The notes under the pieces are model-generated. The model saw only the letters and a list, made by a program, of their open reading frames with translations. It searched no databases and was not told the origin of the DNA. From positions 434,001 to 498,000 of the forward strand of contig NZ_OZ075067.1 in the NCBI RefSeq assembly GCF_964186585.1: a stretch of DNA of 64,000 nucleotides, read 5' to 3'. Positions 24,063 through 32,036 of the stretch are shown here, piece by piece. This stretch comes from Microbacterium sp. MM2322. GTDB lineage: Bacteria; Actinomycetota; Actinomycetes; Actinomycetales; Microbacteriaceae. The first letter of the stretch is position 1. Every line of letters starts with the position of its first letter. Made by a program: the position numbers and the translations under genes.

Positions 24063-25019
24063 GTGCAGCGACGCGTCTCTATGGCCGACGTGGCCGCGGC
24101 TGCCGGTGTCTCCGGCCAGACCGTGTCGCGCGTCGTCAACGGCAGCCCGCGCGTTGATCCCGACACCCGCGCCCGCATCGAGACGGCGATGGCCGACCTC
24201 GGCTACCGTCCCCACCGCGCCGCCCGCGCCCTCCGCACCGGGCGATCGGGCACGATCGGCGTGATCGTGGCGACCCTCGCGACGGTCGGCAATTCGCGGA
24301 TGCTGGAGGCCGTGGCATCCGCTGCGGCCCACCGCGAACTCGCGGTCACCCTCGTCGCCCTCGCCGAGCGGGCCGACATCGCCGCCGCCTTCGACCGCCT
24401 GCACGACCTCGGCGTGGACGGCGCGATCGTGCTCAACGAGGCCACGGCGATCGCCGAAGGGGTCACCCCGCCCGAGGGTCTTGCTCTCGTCGCCGTCGAC
24501 TCGCCAGGAGGAGCGTTCGCGACAGTCCAGTCCGATCATGCGGGTGGCGCCGAGGCGGCCACGCGTCGGCTGCGGGATGCCGGGCGCCGCACGATCGCGC
24601 ACGTCGCCGGACCGGCCGGCTCGTACGCGGCGACGGAGCGCGAGCGCGGGTGGCGCGCGGCGCACGACGGCGCCCCCGTGCCGGAACCGCTGCGCGGGGA
24701 CTGGGGCGCGGCATCCGGTCATGCGGCGGGCCTGCGCCTCGCCGCGGATCCCGACGTGGACGCCGTGTTCGCGGCGAACGACCAGATGGCGCTCGGCGTG
24801 CTGCGCGCGCTCGCCGAGGCGGGCCGAGACGACGTCGCCGTCATCGGCTTCGACGACGTCGCGGATGCCGCCGACTACCGCCCCCCGCTCACCACCGTCC
24901 GGCAGGACTTCGCCGCGCTGGGCGAAGCCGCCGTCGCCGCCCTCGCCGCGACGCTCGACGGCGCACCCCCCACGCGCACGCTCGTCCCGACCACGCTCGT
25001 CGCGCGCGCGTCGGGCTGA
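24063..25019 (+). CDS. LacI-family regulator of the gal operon (GalR-like)
   Basis: 318-aa repressor. The N-terminal HTH is SMADVAAAAGVSGQTVSRVVNG, with the hinge helix at PHRAARALRTGRSGTIGVI, followed by a periplasmic-binding-protein-like sensor domain (FAANDQMALGVLRAL, VIGFDDVADAADYRPPLTTV). GTG 24063 with AGAGAGG upstream is used. It lies divergent from galTK with two related operators in the 102-bp gap. Galactose or a metabolite of it is the expected inducer by position; this is inference. Confidence 0.88.
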   Translation: MQRRVSMADVAAAAGVSGQTVSRVVNGSPRVDPDTRARIETAMADLGYRPHRAARALRTGRSGTIGVIVATLATVGNSRMLEAVASAAAHRELAVTLVALAERADIAAAFDRLHDLGVDGAIVLNEATAIAEGVTPPEGLALVAVDSPGGAFATVQSDHAGGAEAATRRLRDAGRRTIAHVAGPAGSYAATERERGWRAAHDGAPVPEPLRGDWGAASGHAAGLRLAADPDVDAVFAANDQMALGVLRALAEAGRDDVAVIGFDDVADAADYRPPLTTVRQDFAALGEAAVAALAATLDGAPPTRTLVPTTLVARASG

Positions 25020-25044
25020 CGCGCGCGCGAACCCACCCGAAACG

Positions 25045-25089
25045 ACCGAACCCACCCTGTCCGCGCGGTGCGCAGAGGGTGGGTTCGGT
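25045..25089. terminator. bidirectional terminator between regulator and galE
   Basis: 14-bp stem: CCGAACCCACCCT (25046-25058) pairs with AGGGTGGGTTCGG (25076-25088), extended by one A-T pair. A second copy of the left arm, CGAACCCACCC at 25028-25038, could pair with the same right arm. Confidence 0.75.
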
Positions 25090-25116
25090 TCGAGCAGGTG
25101 GGGTCGGCGCGACGGC

Positions 25117-26094
25117 TCAGCCGGCGTTCCGGCGGGCGTCCCAGCCGGTGCGGACCATCTCGTCGAGGCTGTAGCGCATCTGCCAGTCGAGGTCGCGGGC
25201 GGCGAGCTCGCCGGTGGCGACGATGCGATCGGGGTCGCCCGCGCGGCGCGGCGCGATCTCGGGCGTGAAATCGGTGCCCGTGACCCGGGCGACAGCATCC
25301 ATGATCTCGCGGACCGACAGACCGTTCTGCGACCCCAGGTTGTAGGCCGGCTCGACGCTCTCACCGGCGCGCAGGCGCTGTGCGGCGACGACGTGCGCGG
25401 CGGCGATGTCGGCGACGTGCACGTAATCGCGGACGTTCGTGCCGTCGGGGGTGGCGTAGTCGTCGCCGTTGATGCGCGGCGTCTTGCCCTCGATCAGCAT
25501 CTCGAACACGATCGGGAACAGGTTGTGGGGGCTCGTGTCGTAGACAGACGGGTCGCCCGAGCCGACGACGTTGAAGTAGCGCAGTGCCGTGTGGCGAAGC
25601 GGCGCATCGGATGCCGCGGTCGCGACGCCCTGGGCGGCGATCAGCCATTCGCCGATGAGCTTCGACTCGCCGTATGGCGAAGCGGGGCGCTTGGGCAGGT
25701 CCTCGGTCACGAGCGGCACGTCGGGAGTGCCGTACACGGCGGCGCTGGAGGAGAACACGATGTTCGTGACCCCGGCATCCGCCATCGCCGCGAGGACGAC
25801 GCGCGTGCCCTCGACGTTCTGCTCGTAGGTGTGGAGCGGGCGCTGCACCGAGACTCCCGCGTACTTGAAGCCGGCGACGTGGATGACGCCCTCGGCGCCG
25901 TGCTCGCGGAGGGTGTCCGCGACGAGCTGCTGATCGAGGATCGTGCCCTGGACGAACGGCACGCCCTCGGGAACGAACGACGCGTGGCCGCTCGACAGAT
26001 CGTCGAGGACGACGGGGTCGAGACCCGCCTCGGCGAGAGCGCGGACGATGTGCGCGCCGATGTACCCGGCGCCTCCGGTGACGAGCCAACTCAT
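25117..26094 (-). CDS. galE: UDP-glucose 4-epimerase
   Basis: Interconverts UDP-galactose and UDP-glucose with bound NAD, closing the Leloir cycle. The 325-aa short-chain dehydrogenase fold shows the NAD loop TGGAGYIGAH at residue 6, FSSSAAVYG, and the catalytic YxxxK in SPYGESKLIGEW. NVRDYVHVADIAAAH and YNLGSQNGLSVREI are epimerase landmarks. ATG 26094 has TAGGCT 7 nt upstream. It is convergent with the regulator gene, and no gal operator is visible in front of it, so it may be expressed constitutively. Confidence 0.96.
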   Translation of the reverse strand: MSWLVTGGAGYIGAHIVRALAEAGLDPVVLDDLSSGHASFVPEGVPFVQGTILDQQLVADTLREHGAEGVIHVAGFKYAGVSVQRPLHTYEQNVEGTRVVLAAMADAGVTNIVFSSSAAVYGTPDVPLVTEDLPKRPASPYGESKLIGEWLIAAQGVATAASDAPLRHTALRYFNVVGSGDPSVYDTSPHNLFPIVFEMLIEGKTPRINGDDYATPDGTNVRDYVHVADIAAAHVVAAQRLRAGESVEPAYNLGSQNGLSVREIMDAVARVTGTDFTPEIAPRRAGDPDRIVATGELAARDLDWQMRYSLDEMVRTGWDARRNAG

Positions 26095-26101
26095 GGTCCC
26101 G

Positions 26102-26107
26102 AGCCTA
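26102..26107 (-). promoter_or_regulatory. -10 box of galE
   Basis: TAGGCT on the minus strand, 7 nt before ATG 26094. Confidence 0.5.
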
Positions 26108-26139
26108 CTGGCGCGGGACCGACGGCTCCGACGGGGTCA

Positions 26140-26219
26140 GGACCCCAGCGCCCGCGGCACGAGGAACCCAGCGCCCGCGGCCCTAGGAACCCAGCGCCCG
26201 CGGCCTTAGGAGCCCAGCG
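26140..26219. repeat. 23-bp tandem repeat at the pgm stop codon
   Basis: Core CCCAGCGCCCGCGG recurs at 26144, 26167 and 26190, and its first seven bases at 26213 inside the last pgm codons: an exact 23-bp period. The array looks like a serial duplication of the pgm 3' end, with the stop codon (complement of TTA at 26206) lying within the period. Confidence 0.9.
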
Positions 26220-27846
26220 CTGCCGCGACGACCTTCCGCGCTTCCTCCTGCACCTGCGCGAGGTGCTCGGGTCCCTTGAGGCTCTCGGCGTACAGCTTGT
26301 ACACGTCCTCGGTGCCCGAGGGACGTGCGGCGAACCAGGCGAACTCGGTCTGCACCTTGAGTCCGCCGATCGCGGCCCCGTTGCCCGGCGCGTGCGACAG
26401 CTTCGCGGTGACGGGGTCGCCGGCGAGCTCGCTCGCCGACACGGCGTCGCCCGACAGCTTCGACAGCGCCGCCTTCTGCTCGGGAGAGGCGGGGGCGTCG
26501 ACGCGCTGATACGCGGATGCCCCGAACTCGGACTCGAGCTCGGCGTAGCGCTGCGAGGGGGTCTTGCCCGTGACGGCGAGGATCTCGGCGGCGAGCAGGC
26601 AGAGGAGGATGCCGTCCTTGTCGGTCGTCCAGACGGTGCCGTCCGTGCGGAGGAACGAGGCGCCCGCGGACTCCTCGCCGCCGAAGGCGACGGAGCCGTC
26701 GAGCAGGCCCGGCACGAACCACTTGAAGCCGACCGGCACCTCGAGCAGGGTCCGGCCGAGGGATGCCGCGACCCGGTCGATGATCATCGACGAGACGAGC
26801 GTCTTGCCGATCGCGGCATCCGCCGGCCAGTTCTCGCGGTGCGAGTACAGGTAGTCGATCGCGACGGCGAGGAAGTGGTTCGGGTTCATGAGGCCCGCGT
26901 CGGGCGTGACGATGCCGTGCCGGTCGGCGTCGGCGTCGTTGCCCGTGAGGATGTCGAACTCGGCGCGACGGGCGACGAGCGAGGCCATCGCCGACGGCGA
27001 CGACGGATCCATGCGGATCTTCTCGTCCCAGTCGAGCGTCATGAACTTCCAGGTCGGGTCGACCTCGGGGTTCACGACGGTGAGGTCGAGGCCGTAGCGC
27101 TCGCCGATGAGAGCCCAGTACTCGACCGACGCCCCGCCGAGCGGGTCGGCGCCGATTCGGACGCCCGAACGCGCGATCGCCTCGACGTCGATGATCGAGG
27201 CCAGGTCGGCGACGTAGCCTTCGCGGAAGTCGTACTCGCCGAGCGTGGCGTCGTCGATGTCGGCGTGACGGACGCGCTTCACACCCTCGAGGCCGGCTTC
27301 GATGAGCGCGTTCGCGCGGTCGGCGATCCACCCGGTCGCGTCGGTGTCGGCCGGGCCGCCGTGCGGTGGGTTGTACTTGAAGCCGCCGTCGCGCGGCGGG
27401 TTGTGGGAGGGCGTCACGACGATGCCGTCGGCGCGACCGGCATCCGATTCGGTGCGGCCCTTGTTGTAGGTGAGGATCGCGTGGCTGAGAGCCGGCGTCG
27501 GGACCCACGAGTCGCGGCTGTCGACGCGGACGTCGACGCCGTTCGCGACGAGGACCTCGATCGCGGTGTGCTCGGCCGGCAGCGACAGGCCGTGCGTGTC
27601 GCGCCCGAGGAACAGCGGGCCCGAGATGCCCTGCGCCGTCCGGTAGTCGACGATCGCCTGGGTCGTGGCGAGGATGTGGTCCTCGTTGAAGCTCCGCGAC
27701 AGCGACGAGCCGCGGTGACCGCTCGTGCCGAACGCGACCCGCTGTCCGGCGACGGATGGGTCGGGCTTCAGGTCGTAGTACGCGCTGATCAGCGCGTCCA
27801 CATCGATGAGATCAGAGGCTTCGGCTGACTGTCCTGCGCGGCTCAT
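26206..27846 (-). CDS. pgm: phosphoglucomutase, alpha-D-glucose type
   Basis: Interconverts glucose 1-phosphate and glucose 6-phosphate, taking the product of the galT/galE cycle into glycolysis. 546 aa, the usual size. The phosphoserine loop is [13 protein letters not shown] with Ser147. The metal loop is [10 protein letters not shown]. Sugar binding is by [13 protein letters not shown], and phosphate binding near the C-terminus by [16 protein letters not shown]. The ATG at 27846 has CAGACT 6 nt upstream, a weak match to the local promoter pattern. The 3' end is embedded in a 23-bp tandem repeat. Confidence 0.96.
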   Translation of the reverse strand: MSRAGQSAEASDLIDVDALISAYYDLKPDPSVAGQRVAFGTSGHRGSSLSRSFNEDHILATTQAIVDYRTAQGISGPLFLGRDTHGLSLPAEHTAIEVLVANGVDVRVDSRDSWVPTPALSHAILTYNKGRTESDAGRADGIVVTPSHNPPRDGGFKYNPPHGGPADTDATGWIADRANALIEAGLEGVKRVRHADIDDATLGEYDFREGYVADLASIIDVEAIARSGVRIGADPLGGASVEYWALIGERYGLDLTVVNPEVDPTWKFMTLDWDEKIRMDPSSPSAMASLVARRAEFDILTGNDADADRHGIVTPDAGLMNPNHFLAVAIDYLYSHRENWPADAAIGKTLVSSMIIDRVAASLGRTLLEVPVGFKWFVPGLLDGSVAFGGEESAGASFLRTDGTVWTTDKDGILLCLLAAEILAVTGKTPSQRYAELESEFGASAYQRVDAPASPEQKAALSKLSGDAVSASELAGDPVTAKLSHAPGNGAAIGGLKVQTEFAWFAARPSGTEDVYKLYAESLKGPEHLAQVQEEARKVVAAALGS

Positions 27847-27909
27847 TCGCCCAGTCTGCCAGGGAACACCGGCGGGGGTGCCTGCGTGTCGCGGATCCGC
27901 ATCGGGCTG

Positions 27910-28845
27910 TCAGGCGGGGAGGCGACCGGCGTCGGTCGCCATGCGCTCCGCATGCTGGGCCAGCGCGTCGAGCACCGTCCGGAGGGCGGGTGAGTCCGAC
28001 ATCGTCCGCCGGTGGATCGCGGAGATCTCGCGGATCGATTCGGGTGAGACCGTCGGGATCGCCACGAGGTCGGGCCCCAGGGGTGGCCGTCCGAGGCGAG
28101 GCACGAGGGCGACGGCGATGCCGGCCCGGGCGATCTCGAGATGGTTCTCGAACTCCATCGACTCGTGGATGATGCGGGGCGCCCCGCCCACGCCGTCGAA
28201 CAAGCGCCGCAGCCACTGTCGGCAGATCGTCGACTCGAACGTCGCGACCCACGGCTCGCCGCCGATGTCCTCGGGGCGGAGCTCGCTGCGGTCCGCGAGC
28301 GGGTGATCGCGGTGGAGGATCACGTCGGCGACATCCGTGAACAGGGGCGTCGACACCAGGTGGTCGGGGATCGCGAGCGCGACGTTACCCCAGCGGTGGA
28401 CGATGCCGAGGTCCCGTTGCCCCGATGCGACGAGGGCGACGGTCTCCCACGGCTCGCTCTCGCGAATCGGCACGCGCAGTTCCGGGTGCCGCAGGCCGAG
28501 GTCTGCGACGACGGGGACCATGACCCCGCGGACGACGGTCGAGAACGCCCCGATGCGGATCTCGCCCGCGACCCGGTCGGGTTCGCCGCCGCCGTGGAGG
28601 TCGGCGCGCACGCGCTCGAGGTCGGCGAGGATCGGCGTCGCGGAGACGACGAGCCGGGTGGCCGACTCGGTGAGGACGACACCCCGGCCGACCCGTTCGA
28701 GGAGGGCCACGCCGGTGTCGCGCTCGAGCCGCTTGATCTGCTGCGAGACGGCTGACGGGGTGAAGCCGAGCGCGGCGGCGGCTGCGGCGACGCTTCCTTC
28801 CGTCGCGACGGTGCGGAGCGAGACGACGGCCTCCAGATCGATCAT
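27910..28845 (-). CDS. LysR-family transcriptional regulator
   Basis: 311-aa regulator. The winged HTH occupies residues 1-60 (LRTVATEGSVAAAAAALGFTPSAVSQQIKRLE). The co-inducer domain follows, with GEIRIGAFSTVVRGV opening its first subdomain and GIAVALVPRL near the end. ATG 28845 has TAGCAT 6 nt upstream. It is divergent from an EamA-type exporter gene 73 bp away, which is the probable target. Confidence 0.92.
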   Translation of the reverse strand: MIDLEAVVSLRTVATEGSVAAAAAALGFTPSAVSQQIKRLERDTGVALLERVGRGVVLTESATRLVVSATPILADLERVRADLHGGGEPDRVAGEIRIGAFSTVVRGVMVPVVADLGLRHPELRVPIRESEPWETVALVASGQRDLGIVHRWGNVALAIPDHLVSTPLFTDVADVILHRDHPLADRSELRPEDIGGEPWVATFESTICRQWLRRLFDGVGGAPRIIHESMEFENHLEIARAGIAVALVPRLGRPPLGPDLVAIPTVSPESIREISAIHRRTMSDSPALRTVLDALAQHAERMATDAGRLPA

Positions 28846-28851
28846 GAAGCG

Positions 28852-28857
28852 ATGCTA
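28852..28857 (-). promoter_or_regulatory. -10 box of lysR gene
   Basis: TAGCAT on the minus strand, 6 nt (CGCTTC) before ATG 28845. Confidence 0.5.
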
Positions 28858-28918
28858 CCGATTTCCACCGCAGAATGATCGCTTGTCCTTCATGGATGCC
28901 GCGGGCTCAACTGGACAC

Positions 28919-29842
28919 GTGACCCGCCGTGACATGCTTCTCGCCGCCCTCGTCGCCTCGCTCTGGGGGCTGAACTTCGTCGTCATCGACTGGGGGATGA
29001 GCGGCATCCCGCCCCTGCTGTTCGCCGCGATCCGGTTCGCAGTCGTCGCACTCGCCGTCGTCGTCGTTCCCCGGCCGCAGACCGGGTGGCGCGTGATCGT
29101 CGGGGTCGGTCTGTTCATGAGCCTCGGACAGTTCGCGCTCCTCTACACGTCGCTCGCGCTGGGGCTCAGCCCCGGGCTCGCCGCGCTCCTCATGCAGGCG
29201 CAGGCGGTGTTCACGATCGTGTTGGCGGCTGTCGCGCTGCGTGAGCGCCCCTCGGCCATGCAGGTGGCCGGCGTGAGCCTCGGTGTCATCGGGCTCGCGG
29301 TCGTCGCCGTGTTCCGTGGCGGGGATGCCCCGGTCATCGCCGTCTGCCTCGCTCTCGCCGCTGCGCTGTCGTGGGCGGTCGGCAACGTCATCTCGCGCCG
29401 CGCGGGAGTGGTCACCGGGGTCGGACGCGGCGGCACGCTGTCGCTGACGGTCTGGTCGTCGCTCGTCGTCCCGGTGCCCGCGCTCGCGCTGTCGTTCGTG
29501 ATCGACGGACCTGCCGCGATCGGGGCGGGGGTCGCCGCGATCGGTCCGCAGGCGGTCGTCTCGACCCTCTACACGGCGGGGCTCTGCACCCTGTTCGCCT
29601 ACGCGGTGTTCAACGGGCTGCTCGGCCGCAACCCGTCGGCCGCCGTCGTCCCGTGGATCCTCCTCGCGCCCGTCGTCGCGATGGCGTCGGCGGCGCTGCT
29701 GCTCGGCGAGGCGCCGAGCGTCGGAGAGGTGGTCGGCGGAGCGGTGCTGGTTGCAGGAGTGCTGGTGAGCGGCATCCGTCGTCGACAGCCGGCACCGCGC
29801 GCGGTCGAGCCCATGGGGGTGACCACTAGGCTGTCCGCGTGA
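28919..29842 (+). CDS. EamA/DMT-family transporter
   Basis: Inner-membrane exporter of the drug/metabolite superfamily, about 307 aa with ten hydrophobic segments in two EamA repeats. The first repeat opens MLLAALVASLWGLNFVVIDWG; the second opens ALAAALSWAVGNVISRRAG. Members export amino acids, purines or other metabolites. I prefer GTG 28919 because TCAACT lies 6 nt upstream with TTGTCC 18 bp before it; ATG 28892 in frame would add nine residues. It overlaps pheA by 4 nt, which makes export of an aromatic or related amino acid an attractive but unproven idea. Confidence 0.87.
   Translation: MTRRDMLLAALVASLWGLNFVVIDWGMSGIPPLLFAAIRFAVVALAVVVVPRPQTGWRVIVGVGLFMSLGQFALLYTSLALGLSPGLAALLMQAQAVFTIVLAAVALRERPSAMQVAGVSLGVIGLAVVAVFRGGDAPVIAVCLALAAALSWAVGNVISRRAGVVTGVGRGGTLSLTVWSSLVVPVPALALSFVIDGPAAIGAGVAAIGPQAVVSTLYTAGLCTLFAYAVFNGLLGRNPSAAVVPWILLAPVVAMASAALLLGEAPSVGEVVGGAVLVAGVLVSGIRRRQPAPRAVEPMGVTTRLSA
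29827..29832 (+). promoter_or_regulatory. internal -10 box of pheA
   Basis: TAGGCT within the last codons of the EamA gene, 6 nt before GTG 29839, so pheA can be transcribed independently. Confidence 0.5.
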
Positions 29843-30801
29843 CATCCGAGCCCCTGGCCGCCCCCACCCGTCGCACGTACAGCTTCCTCGGCCCCGCCGG
29901 AACCTTCACGGAGGCCGCTCTCGCGCAGGTCCCCGAAGCACGCGACCAGAACTGGCGTCCCGTCCGCAACGTCGGCGAAGCCCTCGCCGACGTCGTCGAA
30001 GGACGATCGGATGCCGCGATGATCGCCATCGAGAACTCCGTCGACGGCGGCGTCTCGACCACGCAGGACGCCCTCGCGACGGTCCCGGGCCTGCGGATCG
30101 TGGGGGAGTACCTCGTCCCCGTCGAGTTCGTGCTCGTCGCGAAACCCGGCGTCCGCCTCGAGGACGTCTCGGTCATCGCCGCGCACCCCGTCGCCTACGC
30201 GCAGTGCCTCACGTGGCTCACCGGGGCGCTGCCCGAGCACTCCCACATCCCGGCGGCCAGCAACGTGGCCGCAGCCGTCGGCATCGTCGACGGCGTGATC
30301 GACGCGGATGCCGCGATCGCCCCTCCCGGCATCCTCAAGCTGCATGACCTCGAGCTGCTCGCCGAGAAGATCGGCGACAACGCCCACGCCGTGACGCGCT
30401 TCGTGCTCGTGAGCCGCACCGCCCCGCCGCCCGCCCCGACCGGCGCCGACAAGACCTCGCTCATCGTCGAGCTGCCCGAAGACCACCCGGGCGCCCTGCT
30501 CGAACTGCTCGAGCAGTTCGCGACCCGCGGCATCAACCTGTCGCTGCTCGCCTCCCGGCCGATCGGCGACGAGCTCGGCCGATACCGGTTCGTCATCGAC
30601 GCCGACGGGCACATCGAGGACGAGCGCATGGCCGACGCCCTGCTGGGCCTTCGCCGCTTCTCGCCTCGCGTGCTGTATCTCGGCTCGTACCCGCGCGCCG
30701 ACCGCGCGATCGTCCGCTACCCCGAGCGCTACTCCGACGAGGTCTTCGTCGAGGCTCGTGACTGGCTGCGCGGCCTCGTCTCGGGCGAACCGGAGGCCTG
30801 A
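29839..30801 (+). CDS. pheA: prephenate dehydratase
   Basis: Converts prephenate to phenylpyruvate in phenylalanine synthesis. The 320-aa monofunctional enzyme opens YSFLGPAGTFTEAAL and has IAIENSVDGGVSTTQDAL and NAHAVTRFVLVS, where the TRF is the catalytic threonine motif. From about residue 210 it carries a C-terminal ACT domain (SLIVELPEDHPGALLELLEQF, then LLASRPIGDELGRYRF). The usual ESRP of the phenylalanine-binding ACT reads ASRP here; feedback inhibition is probably retained. Confidence 0.96.
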   Translation: MTSEPLAAPTRRTYSFLGPAGTFTEAALAQVPEARDQNWRPVRNVGEALADVVEGRSDAAMIAIENSVDGGVSTTQDALATVPGLRIVGEYLVPVEFVLVAKPGVRLEDVSVIAAHPVAYAQCLTWLTGALPEHSHIPAASNVAAAVGIVDGVIDADAAIAPPGILKLHDLELLAEKIGDNAHAVTRFVLVSRTAPPPAPTGADKTSLIVELPEDHPGALLELLEQFATRGINLSLLASRPIGDELGRYRFVIDADGHIEDERMADALLGLRRFSPRVLYLGSYPRADRAIVRYPERYSDEVFVEARDWLRGLVSGEPEA

Positions 30802-30940
30802 GCCCGTAACCGGCGTCCCGTTCTCCGGAAGGATCGGGGTGCGAGCGAGTCGACGGCGGCTGAGGGGGGACCCATCCGGAGTACGGGCCGGGGAGCGCCC
30901 GAGACCGGAGCGCCTCGGGGAGCGGAGGCCGCGGCGGGAC

Positions 30941-31984
30941 TCAGGCCGCGAGCAGCTCCAGCGTGCGGATGCGGGACGGCGCGGCATCCATCGGCTCGTC
31001 CTCGGTCGCACCGGAGACCGGCGACACCATGATCTCGTCGACGCCGTGGCTCGCGGCGAACTCGGCGAGACGGGCGCGGACATCCGCACCCGTTCCCACG
31101 AACCAGCGCGACATCATCGCGTCGAAGACGGGGGCGGCGAGGGAATCGGATGCCTCGGCTGCCGCCGCCTGCTCGACCGTCTCGAGCGCGGTCAGGGGCT
31201 TGCCGCCGCGCAGCCGCGCCATCATGCGCGCCTGGGGCAGGGCGGCGGCGCGAGCCGCGTCGTCCGTGTCGGCGACGACGGCGTTGGCGGTCACGAAGGT
31301 GCGCGGAGCGGCGAGCGTCTCGGACGGCTGGAACTGGCCGCGGTACAGGTCGAGCGCGCGCTCGAGACCTTCACCCGAGAAGTGGTTCGCGAAGACGTAC
31401 GGCAGACCCATTCCGGCGGCGAGCTGCGCCGAGTAGTCGCTCGATCCGAGCAGCCAGACCTCGGGCACGGTCGTCCCGGCGGGCGTGGCGGTCACGTTGT
31501 ACGTGCCACCCGATGTGAAGCGGAGCGTCGCGCCCTCCGACGAGACGAGCGAGCGGATATCGGTCACGTGGTTCGGGAAGCGCTCGACGTCGCTCGTCGT
31601 GCCCGACTGGCGGAGCAGCTGCGTGATGACGGGATCCGATCCCGGCGCGCGGCCGATGCCGAGGTCGATGCGCCCGGGGGCCAGAGCCTCGAGGGCGGCG
31701 AACTGCTCGGCCACGACGAGCGGAGAGTGGTTCGGCAGCATGACGCCGCCGGAGCCGACCCGGATGCGGCGGGTCCGCGCAGCGGTCGCGGCGATGAGCA
31801 CCGGAGGGGTCGTGGAGGCGACCGCGGGCATGTTGTGGTGTTCCGCGAACCAGTAGCGCCGGTAGCCGAGATCGTCGGCGCGCTGCGCGAGGGCGATCGA
31901 GGCGGCGATCGCCTGGCTGCTGGTCTGCCCCGTGCGGACGGGGACGAGGTCGAGAACGGAAAGGGCCGGGGTCGCGGTGCTCAT
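30941..31984 (-). CDS. LLM-class flavin-dependent oxidoreductase
   Basis: 347-aa luciferase-like TIM-barrel protein of the YhbW/alkanal-monooxygenase-like group. Landmarks are LGYRRYWFAEHHNMPAVAS (residues about 40-57), IRVGSGGVMLPNHSPL and the APGRIDLGIGRAPGSD loop. It would use reduced flavin and oxygen on an unknown substrate, or F420. It lies 52 nt downstream of the secreted esterase gene on the same strand, but a hairpin separates them, so it is probably its own unit. Convergent with pheA. Confidence 0.9.
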   Translation of the reverse strand: MSTATPALSVLDLVPVRTGQTSSQAIAASIALAQRADDLGYRRYWFAEHHNMPAVASTTPPVLIAATAARTRRIRVGSGGVMLPNHSPLVVAEQFAALEALAPGRIDLGIGRAPGSDPVITQLLRQSGTTSDVERFPNHVTDIRSLVSSEGATLRFTSGGTYNVTATPAGTTVPEVWLLGSSDYSAQLAAGMGLPYVFANHFSGEGLERALDLYRGQFQPSETLAAPRTFVTANAVVADTDDAARAAALPQARMMARLRGGKPLTALETVEQAAAAEASDSLAAPVFDAMMSRWFVGTGADVRARLAEFAASHGVDEIMVSPVSGATEDEPMDAAPSRIRTLELLAA

Positions 31985-32008
31985 ATCGAGAACTGCAACC
32001 CCGGCCGG

Positions 32009-32031
32009 CGGCGGCGCATTCCGCGCCGCCG
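32009..32031 (-). terminator. hairpin after esterase gene
   Basis: 9-bp perfect stem CGGCGGCGC/GCGCCGCCG with a 5-nt loop, 6 nt past the esterase stop codon. Confidence 0.65.
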
Positions 32032-32036
32032 TGCGA

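Noticed and set aside
30802..30940. Small gene or strong terminator between pheA and the LLM gene
   Set aside because: No frame with a start signal; only interrupted inverted repeats (GCCCGTA/TACGGGC and CTCCGGA/TCCGGAG) with long loops, too weak to call.
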